From positions 1 through 54,825 of the forward strand of contig JAFGBG010000098.1 of NCBI GenBank assembly GCA_016933295.1: DNA of 54,825 nucleotides, in the 5' to 3' direction. The DNA is from Sedimentisphaerales bacterium (GTDB lineage Bacteria > Planctomycetota > Phycisphaerae > Sedimentisphaerales > Anaerobacaceae). The translations under genes and the position numbers were made by a program. Position 1 is the stretch's first letter; every line of letters begins with the position of its first letter. A model generated the notes under the pieces. It ran no database searches. It was not told the DNA's origin and was given only the letters and a program-made list of their open reading frames with translations. Positions 18,996 to 27,433 of this stretch are shown in pieces.

Positions 18996-20575
18996 GTAAG
19001 CCTCCCTTCCCGGACATAGATGAACTCTTGCAGCGCATGCTGGACGACCAGATTCAGCCTGAAGAGATGGAGCGTCTTCAGAAAGCGATGCGTGAGGATC
19101 CCAATGTCCGGGATTACTATGTTGACAGTATGTTGGTCTGTGCCGTGATACGGCGTTCAAGTCAGGTGACCGGGGAATTGTCTGAGTCGGATCTGATCCA
19201 GGCGCTCTCGAGCGGCGAAAATCAGGGTGGTTCCAAACGAATCGTGCGACACTTATATTCAATCGCGGCAATCCTGATACTTGGAATCTTGGTACTATCC
19301 TTTCTGAGCTTGTTCCAGCACTGGTTTCAGGGGCCGGCAATCGGCAGACTGACCGGCACTTACGAGGTTCAATGGCGAGGATCTCGGCCGAGTCCGGGTG
19401 AACCACTGTATATAGGTTCTTATAATTTGCGTGAGGGTGTGGCAAAGATGGAACTGAACGAGGGAACAAGCCTCCTGCTTGAGGCACCATGCCGGGTCGA
19501 ACTGACGAGTGTTGATGAAGTGGTCCTGAAAAGCGGCAGACTTGTTGCTGTAGTCTCTTCGCAGACAAAGGATTTTCGTGTGCGAACACCCACGGCCCTG
19601 ATCACGGACATGGGCACGGAATTTGGGGTGATCGCACATTCCGACGGAAGCACGGAGGCCCATGTTCTAAAAGGCCGTATCAGTGTAGCGCTTGATCCGA
19701 ACAAATCGGATAGGCCGACATCGCTGATTGTAAATGAGGGACAAGCTACGTTAGTTGACGCAACCGGAGGGACTATCCAAAGCGGACTGGCTGCTCAGGC
19801 GGATCTTTTCCTCCTTCAATTGCCATTATCCAGTCAGCCCGTAGGTCCGTCTGGACGGCTGAATCTGGCAGATTTAGTAGGCGGAGGCAACGGCCGCGGC
19901 ACCGGTATGTTGGATCAAGGCATCGACTTAAACACCGGCCGGGCATTCAGAAATCGCACCACAGATATTTTGGAGACTCAGCAAAACAGATTTCAGTCAA
20001 CGCCGCAGTTCCCCGGGATTGATGGTGTGTTCGTGCCCAACGGAGCCTATGGCCCGGTCGTGATCAGTTCCACAGGATTGGTCTTTTCTGAATGTCCAAG
20101 GACGACGGGAAGTTACTTTGGGGGCCCAGCCAATAGTGGCAAATTCTTTGACCTTTTAGATAAACAAACTTATACAGTCCGACTCAATGGCGTTACTTTT
20201 GGCACATCCAGACATCCCGCTTTGAGTCTCCATGCCAATGCAGGTATCACCTTCGACCTGGACCGGATTCGGCAGGACAATCCAAACATTAAGATCGACC
20301 GATTTACCGCCGTATGTGGTATCCCCAAATACCTGCCTCACCCCCGGTTCAGCTCCGCGGATGTTTGGATTCTTCTGGACGGTGTCGTTCATCTTCACTT
20401 GCGCCATTCTTTGGAGCGGAACGTTGTTGAGAAGGTGGACGTAATGATTCCCGCCCGGACGCGATTCCTGACACTTGTTACCACCTGCTCCGGACGCGCG
20501 GATTATTCATGGATCGTCTTCGGCAATCCTTTCCTGGAGCCGGCCACCACAGTAGAGAAAGAGGCCACCCCTTGA
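18992..20575 (+). CDS. FecR-domain transmembrane regulator with C-terminal NPCBM-like domain
   Basis: The start is ATG 18992, overlapping the sigma gene stop, with AGAAGGAGG upstream; the ORF-track start at 18953 is not used. The 527-aa product has a cytoplasmic anti-sigma-like N-terminus (DIDELLQRMLDDQIQPEEME) and one membrane helix at about 88-108. A FecR core follows at about 125-250 (SGRLVAVVSSQTKDFRVRTP, DMGTEFGVI, EAHVLKGRISV). The C-terminal domain at about 345-520 (FGTSRHPALSLHANAGITFDL ... VDVMIPARTRFLTLVTTCSG) resembles NPCBM carbohydrate-binding domains. I infer that it senses extracytoplasmic glycans and controls the overlapping ECF sigma factor, which would couple polysaccharide detection to the downstream xylanolytic genes. 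Confidence 0.85.
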   Translation: MSKPPFPDIDELLQRMLDDQIQPEEMERLQKAMREDPNVRDYYVDSMLVCAVIRRSSQVTGELSESDLIQALSSGENQGGSKRIVRHLYSIAAILILGILVLSFLSLFQHWFQGPAIGRLTGTYEVQWRGSRPSPGEPLYIGSYNLREGVAKMELNEGTSLLLEAPCRVELTSVDEVVLKSGRLVAVVSSQTKDFRVRTPTALITDMGTEFGVIAHSDGSTEAHVLKGRISVALDPNKSDRPTSLIVNEGQATLVDATGGTIQSGLAAQADLFLLQLPLSSQPVGPSGRLNLADLVGGGNGRGTGMLDQGIDLNTGRAFRNRTTDILETQQNRFQSTPQFPGIDGVFVPNGAYGPVVISSTGLVFSECPRTTGSYFGGPANSGKFFDLLDKQTYTVRLNGVTFGTSRHPALSLHANAGITFDLDRIRQDNPNIKIDRFTAVCGIPKYLPHPRFSSADVWILLDGVVHLHLRHSLERNVVEKVDVMIPARTRFLTLVTTCSGRADYSWIVFGNPFLEPATTVEKEATP

Positions 20576-20710
20576 CAATGCAAGGCCGTTCGCTTATCAA
20601 TTGGTTTAAACCTCAGTATTTCGGTGTTTTTTTGGAATGTTTAGTAAAAAGAGCACTTTATCCGGGATTTATGAAGTAAATATGAGTTGATCCTTTGAAA
20701 GGCTTATAAC

Positions 20711-23023
20711 ATGTTCGGAAGACATTCTACTGCGATTCTGGTTTCGATTTTGACTCTATCCGGTGGTTTGGCTATTGCGCAGCCACCTGCGGAACCGCTG
20801 AGTCTGTGGTACCGTCAGCCGGCCGAACAGTGGATCGAGGCCTTGGCAGTAGGCAACGGGCGACTCGGAGCAATGGTCTTCGGTGGTTTTGCGCAGGAGC
20901 GAATTCAATTAAATGAAGACACGCTCTGGGCCGGCGGACCTTATGATCCGGCGAATCCCGATGCACTTGAGGCATGGCCAAAGGTACGGGAATTAATCTT
21001 TGCCGGTCGATACCGGGATGCACATAATCTGATAAGTCAGAAGATGATGGCCAGGCCCCTGAGCCAAATGCCTTATCAGTGTGCGGGGGACCTGCTGCTG
21101 ACCTTTCCGGATGCAAACGGAGTGACGAATTATCGACGAGACCTCAACCTGGATACTGCCGTTGCTACGGTTACATATACGATTGAAAGGGTACACTACA
21201 CGCGAGAAGTCTTTTCCAGCCCCGTGGATCAGGTCATAGTGATTGCCTTAAAAACGGACAAGCCCGGTAAAGTCACGTTTACAGCCGGCATGGAAACGCC
21301 GCAGAAGGCGTCGGTGACAGTGGAATCACCTAATACTCTGGTAATGCAAGGCATTAATGGTAGCTCACGCGGCATTGCCGGCGCACTAAAATATCAGGTC
21401 CGCGTGGCCGTTTCGACTTACGGCGGACGGATCGTGGCAGGCGACGGACAAATTTCCGTCACCGATGCGGATTCGGCATTACTTCTGATTGCTGCAGCGA
21501 CCAGCTACAAGAGCTACAAAGACGTGACCGGCAATCCCGAGGTGCTGACCAAAGAGACAATCGCCAAAGCCGGCCAGAAGTCTTTCGACTCGTTGCTCAA
21601 GGATCATATTGCCGCCCATCAGAAGTTGTTTCGGCGGGTGACGCTTGACCTCGGCACTACGGCCGCCGCTGATCGCCCGACGGACGAGCGAATCATGGAT
21701 CCAAACAAAGAAAATGATCCGCAACTGGCGGCCCTCTATTTCCAGTTCGGCCGGTATCTGCTTATCAGCAGCTCTCGGCCGGGCTGCCAACCGGCGAATC
21801 TACAGGGCATTTGGAATGATAACATGAATCCACCCTGGCAAAGCAAATACACGATTAACATTAATACCGAGATGAACTACTGGCCGGCTGAGCCGACGAA
21901 TCTGGGCGAGTGCGTCGAACCGCTCGTTGCGATGGTGATGGATCTAACCGAAACCGGCGCGCAGACGGCCAAAATCTGCTACGGCGCCGACGGGTGGGTC
22001 ACTCATCACAATACCGACTTGTGGCGAGCCACAGCGCCGATCGACGGTCCCCAGTGGGGCATGTGGCCTATGGGGGGCGCCTGGTTATGCCTGCACTTGT
22101 GGGATCATTATGATTATTCCCGTGACACAGAATATTTAGCTAAAGTCTATCCGGCCATGAAGGGAGCCGCGCAGTTCTTCTTCGAGACGCTGGTCGAAGA
22201 TCCCAATCAAAAATGGCTGGTGACGTGCCCGTCACTATCACCCGAAAACAATCATCCGTTCCGTACGAGCGTCTGCGCGGGCCCAACGATGGACATGCAA
22301 ATCCTGCGAGACCTGTTCTACAATTGTATCCGTGCGGCGGAAATTCTCGGCGTCGATGAGGACTTCAGAAAACAAGCTGTCGCGACACGCCAGCGCCTGG
22401 CGCCAAATCAGGTCGGCAGCGCCGGCCAGCTCCAGGAATGGCTGGATGATTGGGACATGAAAGCTCCGGACCTTCATCACCGACATGTCTCACATCTGTA
22501 CGGATTGTATCCGAGCGATCAGATTCACGTGCGAACCACCCCCGAACTGGCAACAGCGGCACGCAAGAGTCTTCAGATTCGTGGCGACGAAGCCACCGGC
22601 TGGGGCATCGGTTGGCGTCTGAATCTCTGGGCACGCCTCCACGATGGCGAACACGCCTATAAGATTCTTACGATGCTTCTGCGACCAGAGCGGACCTACC
22701 CGAATATGTTCGATGCGCATCCGCCGTTCCAGATCGACGGCAACTTCGGCGGTACTTCCGGCATCGCCGAGATGCTCCTTCAAAGCTGTGCAGGCGAGAT
22801 TGAGTTGCTGCCGGCCTTGCCAAAAGCATGGCCAAACGGCTCCGTCAAGGGCCTTCGTGCCCGCGGTGGCTTCGAACTGGATATTCAGTGGAAAGACAAT
22901 AAACTCGTAAATGTAACCGTGCGTTCGCTCGCAGGCGGTTCCTGCCGACTTCGCTATGGCGCCGTCACGCACGACCTGAATCTGGCCAAAGGCCGGAGTG
23001 CTCAATGGGATGGAATCCCATAA
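20711..23023 (+). CDS. secreted GH95 alpha-L-fucosidase/alpha-L-galactosidase
   Basis: This 770-aa protein has a signal peptide (ending GLAIAQPP) followed by the full GH95 architecture. The N-terminal super-sandwich starts LWYRQPAEQWIEALAVGNGRLGAMVFGG and continues ERIQLNEDTLWAGGPYDPANP. The (alpha/alpha)6 barrel carries the catalytic signatures ININTEMNYWPAEPTNL (the Asn pair), CPSLSPENNHP (the Glu) and FQIDGNFGGTSGIAEML (the Asp). The expected reaction is inverting hydrolysis of terminal alpha-1,2-L-fucose or alpha-L-galactose, both found on xyloglucan or complex xylan side chains. The length is normal and no G/R insertion is present. It is the first enzyme gene after the sigma/FecR pair, 135 bp downstream. 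Confidence 0.93.
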   Translation: MFGRHSTAILVSILTLSGGLAIAQPPAEPLSLWYRQPAEQWIEALAVGNGRLGAMVFGGFAQERIQLNEDTLWAGGPYDPANPDALEAWPKVRELIFAGRYRDAHNLISQKMMARPLSQMPYQCAGDLLLTFPDANGVTNYRRDLNLDTAVATVTYTIERVHYTREVFSSPVDQVIVIALKTDKPGKVTFTAGMETPQKASVTVESPNTLVMQGINGSSRGIAGALKYQVRVAVSTYGGRIVAGDGQISVTDADSALLLIAAATSYKSYKDVTGNPEVLTKETIAKAGQKSFDSLLKDHIAAHQKLFRRVTLDLGTTAAADRPTDERIMDPNKENDPQLAALYFQFGRYLLISSSRPGCQPANLQGIWNDNMNPPWQSKYTININTEMNYWPAEPTNLGECVEPLVAMVMDLTETGAQTAKICYGADGWVTHHNTDLWRATAPIDGPQWGMWPMGGAWLCLHLWDHYDYSRDTEYLAKVYPAMKGAAQFFFETLVEDPNQKWLVTCPSLSPENNHPFRTSVCAGPTMDMQILRDLFYNCIRAAEILGVDEDFRKQAVATRQRLAPNQVGSAGQLQEWLDDWDMKAPDLHHRHVSHLYGLYPSDQIHVRTTPELATAARKSLQIRGDEATGWGIGWRLNLWARLHDGEHAYKILTMLLRPERTYPNMFDAHPPFQIDGNFGGTSGIAEMLLQSCAGEIELLPALPKAWPNGSVKGLRARGGFELDIQWKDNKLVNVTVRSLAGGSCRLRYGAVTHDLNLAKGRSAQWDGIP

Positions 23024-23199
23024 CGAAAGCTTATAATACCAATTTGAGGAGAACCAGACAAGTACAGCCCTATGGGGCAAAAACGCTAATATTATTCGGT
23101 ATCTACGATGATACCTCGCCGCTTTGGGCAGTGGTCATCGGCATGGATATATGATAAACTTGTTATGCCGAAACATAATCATTCATAAGGAGTACTATT

Positions 23200-25314
23200 A
23201 TGAAAAGCTTTACATTCCTTCCTTGGCTTGTGAGTTTGGTTTCGCTGACCGGCTGTATTACTACAGCCGCAACTTCGGCTTCATCCGGGATATCTGCCGA
23301 TCCGGCAAAATCCTGGACCGCCGACAACGGCAACGGTACCTATTCCAATCCACTGTTCTATGAGGAATTCGAGGATCCCGACGTCATACGCGTCGGCGAG
23401 GACTATTACCTCGCCGGCACTACCATGCACATGAATCCAGCTCTGATCGTGCTGCATTCCAGGGACCTGGTGAACTGGGAACTCGCCAGCTATTGCATGG
23501 ATCGTCTCGACCTCGGCCCCGCATTTCGTCTCGAAGGCCAAAACATCTATGGCAGAGGCATATGGGCGCCATGTATTCGTTACCACGACGGCATGTTCTA
23601 TGTTTTCTCCAACGTCAACGGCGTGGGTTTACAGGTTTTCCGTTCAAAATCAGCCTATGGCCCATGGGAGCGCAATCAGTTGCCCGGAAGGCACGACCTG
23701 TCGGTCCTCTTCGATGATGACGGCAAGGTTTACATCATCTCCGGCAACCGTAGCCCATATCCTATCGAAGAGCTTACACCGGATCTCAAGTCCTTCGTTC
23801 CCGGCGTCCGCCACCAGTTAGATGCACGCATGGGCGAGGGCCACCACCTATATAAGATTAACGGCAAATACTTCGACGTCTCCGCCATCCCCGGCGCGCA
23901 CACGGACCAGGTCGTCGCCCGAGCCGATTCGATCGACGGTCCCTGGCAGGTTGAACTCATGGTACAAGGCGAATCACTGGGCGTACCCACTCAAAATGGC
24001 GTCCGCACCAGGGGACGCGGCAGTAATCAAACCTTCACGGTCACGCCGAGCAATCCTAACGCCGGCGGCGGACTCACCCTCCATCAGGGCGGCATAGTTG
24101 ATACCCCGTCCGGTCAGTGGTGGAGCATAATAATGCAGGACCACGGCAGTATAGGTCGAATGGTCGCCCTTGTTCCAATTACCTGGGAGAACAACTTTCC
24201 GATCATCGGCCTGCCGGGAAATCTCAGGAAGGCTCCCAATACATGGATCAAGCCAGAGACCGGTTACAAACAGGATCCCAAGCCGCTGTTTGTGCGCAGT
24301 GATAACTTCGATTCCCCTAAAATGAATCCCGTCTGGCAGTGGAATCATGTCCCCGACGATACTAAATGGTCTCTCACTGAAAAGCCCGGTGTGCTTCGCC
24401 TGCACTCGCTGGCTTCCGATGACTTCTGGATGGCTCGCAACAGTCTGACACAGCGGCCAATGGGGCCTGAGTCAATTACGACAGTAGAACTGGATGCATC
24501 GGATCTTAAGCCGGGAGATACCACAGGCCTTGCGCTGCTGAACGCACCTTATGCATGGATCGGCCTTGTGAAAACTGCCGAAGGCATAACTTTGCAGATG
24601 TTTGATCAGACCAATCGTAAAACCACGAATGCTCCAAACAGTCCCACCCATCTCTGGCTACGCGTTGCCTGCAACTTCGACACCGAGGAGGCTGTTTTTA
24701 GCTGGAGTAAAGACGGCAAGGAATTCACACCACTGGGCGATCCATTTATTATGGCGTACCAGCTCACGACTTTCCAGGGCGTTCGCCCTGCCCTGTTCAA
24801 CTACAACACTTCAGGGCAGCCCGGCGGTTACGCCGATTTCGACAATTTCACGGTTGACGAGCCGCGAGCGAGGGGCATCGAACGTGAGATCCCCGTGAAC
24901 AAAACCATTGTTCTAACCAGCGGCGCCGACGGCAGTTTCCTGGTCGCCGATATAAAGAACAACACACTGGTTAATATCTCGGCCGATGCGGCAGGTACGG
25001 TCCCTCAAAATGCCAAGTTCCAAATCATCGACGTGGATTTGGGCCGCGTGGCGATCAAGGCGACTAACGACCGTTTTATCTCCGTCACCGGTGAGGGTGT
25101 CGAGCTAAAGGATCTCGCCGGAAAGGCGCCCGGTGATGCAGAATCTTTCCAATGGATCAATCTGATGCGTGGCGACACTATGCTAATGTCCCTCACTAAT
25201 CATCGTTATCTGGCTACCAAGCCCAATTCCCCCAGTCAGGTGACTGTTTCCGCCACCGGACCTCAGCCGGATCGAAAAGGCGGTGTCTGTTTCAAATGGA
25301 GGGCAGCCGAATGA
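23200..25314 (+). CDS. GH43 lipoprotein with C-terminal beta-trefoil-like domain
   Basis: This 704-aa protein has a lipobox (SLTGC, Cys19) suggesting lipid anchoring, with AAGGAG before the start. The five-bladed GH43 propeller opens with FEDPDVIRVGEDYYLAGTT. It contains the second acidic strand VLFDDDGKVYIISG and the Glu region GEGHHLYKINGKYF; a concanavalin-like C-terminal module (DUF1349/GH43_C2 type) follows at about 370-560. The final roughly 140 residues (NKTIVLTSGADGSFLVAD ... FQIIDVDLGRVAIKATNDRF) read like a fascin/AbfB-type beta-trefoil that could bind sugar. The activity is likely beta-xylosidase or alpha-L-arabinofuranosidase. RTRGRGSNQTF and the Asn/Gly run after it lengthen the loop before LHQGGIVDTPSG. 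Confidence 0.88.
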   Translation: MKSFTFLPWLVSLVSLTGCITTAATSASSGISADPAKSWTADNGNGTYSNPLFYEEFEDPDVIRVGEDYYLAGTTMHMNPALIVLHSRDLVNWELASYCMDRLDLGPAFRLEGQNIYGRGIWAPCIRYHDGMFYVFSNVNGVGLQVFRSKSAYGPWERNQLPGRHDLSVLFDDDGKVYIISGNRSPYPIEELTPDLKSFVPGVRHQLDARMGEGHHLYKINGKYFDVSAIPGAHTDQVVARADSIDGPWQVELMVQGESLGVPTQNGVRTRGRGSNQTFTVTPSNPNAGGGLTLHQGGIVDTPSGQWWSIIMQDHGSIGRMVALVPITWENNFPIIGLPGNLRKAPNTWIKPETGYKQDPKPLFVRSDNFDSPKMNPVWQWNHVPDDTKWSLTEKPGVLRLHSLASDDFWMARNSLTQRPMGPESITTVELDASDLKPGDTTGLALLNAPYAWIGLVKTAEGITLQMFDQTNRKTTNAPNSPTHLWLRVACNFDTEEAVFSWSKDGKEFTPLGDPFIMAYQLTTFQGVRPALFNYNTSGQPGGYADFDNFTVDEPRARGIEREIPVNKTIVLTSGADGSFLVADIKNNTLVNISADAAGTVPQNAKFQIIDVDLGRVAIKATNDRFISVTGEGVELKDLAGKAPGDAESFQWINLMRGDTMLMSLTNHRYLATKPNSPSQVTVSATGPQPDRKGGVCFKWRAAE

Positions 25315-25408
25315 AACTTTTTCGTCATCGTAGGTCTTCTATGCCGCTGGTACTGCGGCACAGTAAGATCTCAACAAAACGAAACCTCGTGACTTGAAAG
25401 GTGATATC

Positions 25409-27382
25409 GTGAAAAAATATGTAAAAGCGCTTACCGTTTTGCTGATATTTGGAACATGTGCTGTCCCTTCCTGGGCCGAAGGTCATTACAAAAGTTTCAC
25501 CGTTTCAACCTACGCGATTCAGAGTACTGTACAGGGTCTAATGAACGGTAATCCCGATCCCGCCGAATCATGGTCTGCCCTTACACGCAATCTCAAGATC
25601 GACAAGATATATCTTGAGGTCATGCGTAACCACACGCTCGTCGACGAAAACGGCCTGGAAAAACTGAAAAAGTACTATCAGGACCAGGGTGTGCAGGTCT
25701 GCGGCGCCTTGGCATATAGCATCAGCGAATCCTACGGCTACCAGGGCTTTGACTATGCCGATCCGGAAAACAGGGAATTCGCCCAAAAGGCCGTGGAAAT
25801 GGCGGCCCGCCACTTCGATGAAATATTGCTCGACGATTACTATTTCTTCAACCGCAAGACCGACTACGATATCAAGGCCAAGGGCGACAAATCATGGACG
25901 CAGTATCGCCTCGAGACCATGCGTGAGGTTACTGAGAACCTCATAGTCAAGCCCGCCAAGGCCGTCAATCCCAATTGCAAAATTATTATCAAAATGGCCA
26001 ACTGGTACGATCAATACGCCGGTATGGGCAATGACACCGAAATAGTTCCGCTCCTTGTCGACGGTATGTTCGCCGGCACGGAATCCCGTCTTTGGGTCGG
26101 GCAGGAACAACACCTGCAACCCTATCTCAGCTACAATATCATGCGTTTCATGGATAACCTCAAGCCTGGTATCAACAAAGGCGGCTGGGTTGATCAGGGC
26201 GGCGCAAATCCAGTTGATCGCTACTGCGAGCAGGTACTGAATACTGTGTTTGCCCGCTGCCCTGAGATGTGTTGCTTCCACTATGGGGGTATGCTTAGGC
26301 GCATTCGACTCAATACTACAACAAACCGCACATGGGCCGACCAGCCCACCAGCCTCAACCTCACTGAAGTCCAAAAAACCATCGGCCCTGATGAGAATCC
26401 TACCTTCGCCGATATCGCCGCCTACACCCTCGGTCAGGTTGACAAGGTTCTGGTCAACGTCGGCAAGCCAGTCGGTATAAAGACCTATACTCCTTATCAT
26501 GCCACAGGTGAGGAATTCCTCCACGATTATCTGGGAATGATCGGTTTACCCATGGACATCTTTCCATGTTTTCCTTCTGATGCCGATATGGTTCTTCTCA
26601 CCGAACAGGCCAAATTCGATCCCGATATTATTCACAAAATCCGGACTCAGCTTGAGGCCGGCAAATCCGTATGCGTTACATCCGGTTTCGTACGCACCAT
26701 GAAAGGCAAAGGTATTGAAGATATTTGCGAGCTCGAAACTACCGGAGCCGCTGTGCCGGTGCGGGGTTTTACCTTCGCGGGAGGTCCCGGTGCCCCCTTC
26801 CGGGGCGGTCGCGGCTTGACAAGGCGTGAGGGTGAACCTGATCCCTTCGAAGCTCCTCGCGATATCCTTATTCCTGAAATCAAGTATTTCAACATCCTGA
26901 CCCATGACGCATGGGGTGACGCTTTGGGTATCTCCCCCGGTGGCACGACTTATCCCATATTGCTCTCCTGCGATTATTCCAAGGGCAAGTTCTACGTCCT
27001 GACCATCCCCAACGATCCCGCCGACATCTATGCCTTTCCGTCCACGGTTCTGTCGGTTATCCGGGCTGCCTTAGGCTCAGCCGAGCCTATCCGTATCGAC
27101 AATGCACCCGCGCAGGTCGCTTTATTTCGCTACGACAATAACACATTTATAGTGCAGAATTACCTGCCTACATCGGCAGAAGTTACAGTCTCTGTCGCAG
27201 GCTCAGCGGAGAAAATTCACGAGATGCTTACCGGCCAGGACATCACACCCGCACCGGCAGCAGGTCGCGGTTTTGGCCGACGCGGTGGATTTGGCGGTCG
27301 TGGCCCGGCCGGCCCGCCGCAGCGTACATCCTTCATATTCACCGTGCTGCCACACTCGTACATGGCCTTTGCTGTCAAATAG
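25409..27382 (+). CDS. secreted protein of unrecognised family, possible TIM-barrel glycoside hydrolase
   Basis: I choose GTG 25409 (MKKYVKALTV), with AAAGGTG just upstream and a signal peptide ending VPSWAEG; the TTG at 25394 in the ORF track lies on the ribosome site. The 657-aa protein has an N-terminal part with barrel-like strands: KIDKIYLEVMRNHTLVDENG, GVQVCGALAYSIS, FDEILLDDYYFFNR and CKIIIKMANWYDQY. The Asp pair in LLDDYYF and His/Tyr-rich loops could be catalytic, but I cannot assign a CAZy family. The second half (TYTPYHATGEEFLHDYLGMIG ... TEQAKFDPDIIHKI) resembles a glutamine-amidotransferase-like sensor fold. It contains two G/R-rich stretches: GGPGAPFRGGRGLTRREG and GRGFGRRGGFGGRGPAG. 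Its position between GH43 and GH51 genes implies a role in arabinoxylan breakdown. Confidence 0.75.
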   Translation: MKKYVKALTVLLIFGTCAVPSWAEGHYKSFTVSTYAIQSTVQGLMNGNPDPAESWSALTRNLKIDKIYLEVMRNHTLVDENGLEKLKKYYQDQGVQVCGALAYSISESYGYQGFDYADPENREFAQKAVEMAARHFDEILLDDYYFFNRKTDYDIKAKGDKSWTQYRLETMREVTENLIVKPAKAVNPNCKIIIKMANWYDQYAGMGNDTEIVPLLVDGMFAGTESRLWVGQEQHLQPYLSYNIMRFMDNLKPGINKGGWVDQGGANPVDRYCEQVLNTVFARCPEMCCFHYGGMLRRIRLNTTTNRTWADQPTSLNLTEVQKTIGPDENPTFADIAAYTLGQVDKVLVNVGKPVGIKTYTPYHATGEEFLHDYLGMIGLPMDIFPCFPSDADMVLLTEQAKFDPDIIHKIRTQLEAGKSVCVTSGFVRTMKGKGIEDICELETTGAAVPVRGFTFAGGPGAPFRGGRGLTRREGEPDPFEAPRDILIPEIKYFNILTHDAWGDALGISPGGTTYPILLSCDYSKGKFYVLTIPNDPADIYAFPSTVLSVIRAALGSAEPIRIDNAPAQVALFRYDNNTFIVQNYLPTSAEVTVSVAGSAEKIHEMLTGQDITPAPAAGRGFGRRGGFGGRGPAGPPQRTSFIFTVLPHSYMAFAVK

Positions 27383-27433
27383 GATCAAGTGATTATGTGA
27401 CAATATGAAAAGATTCTTTTACTTGGAATTACC

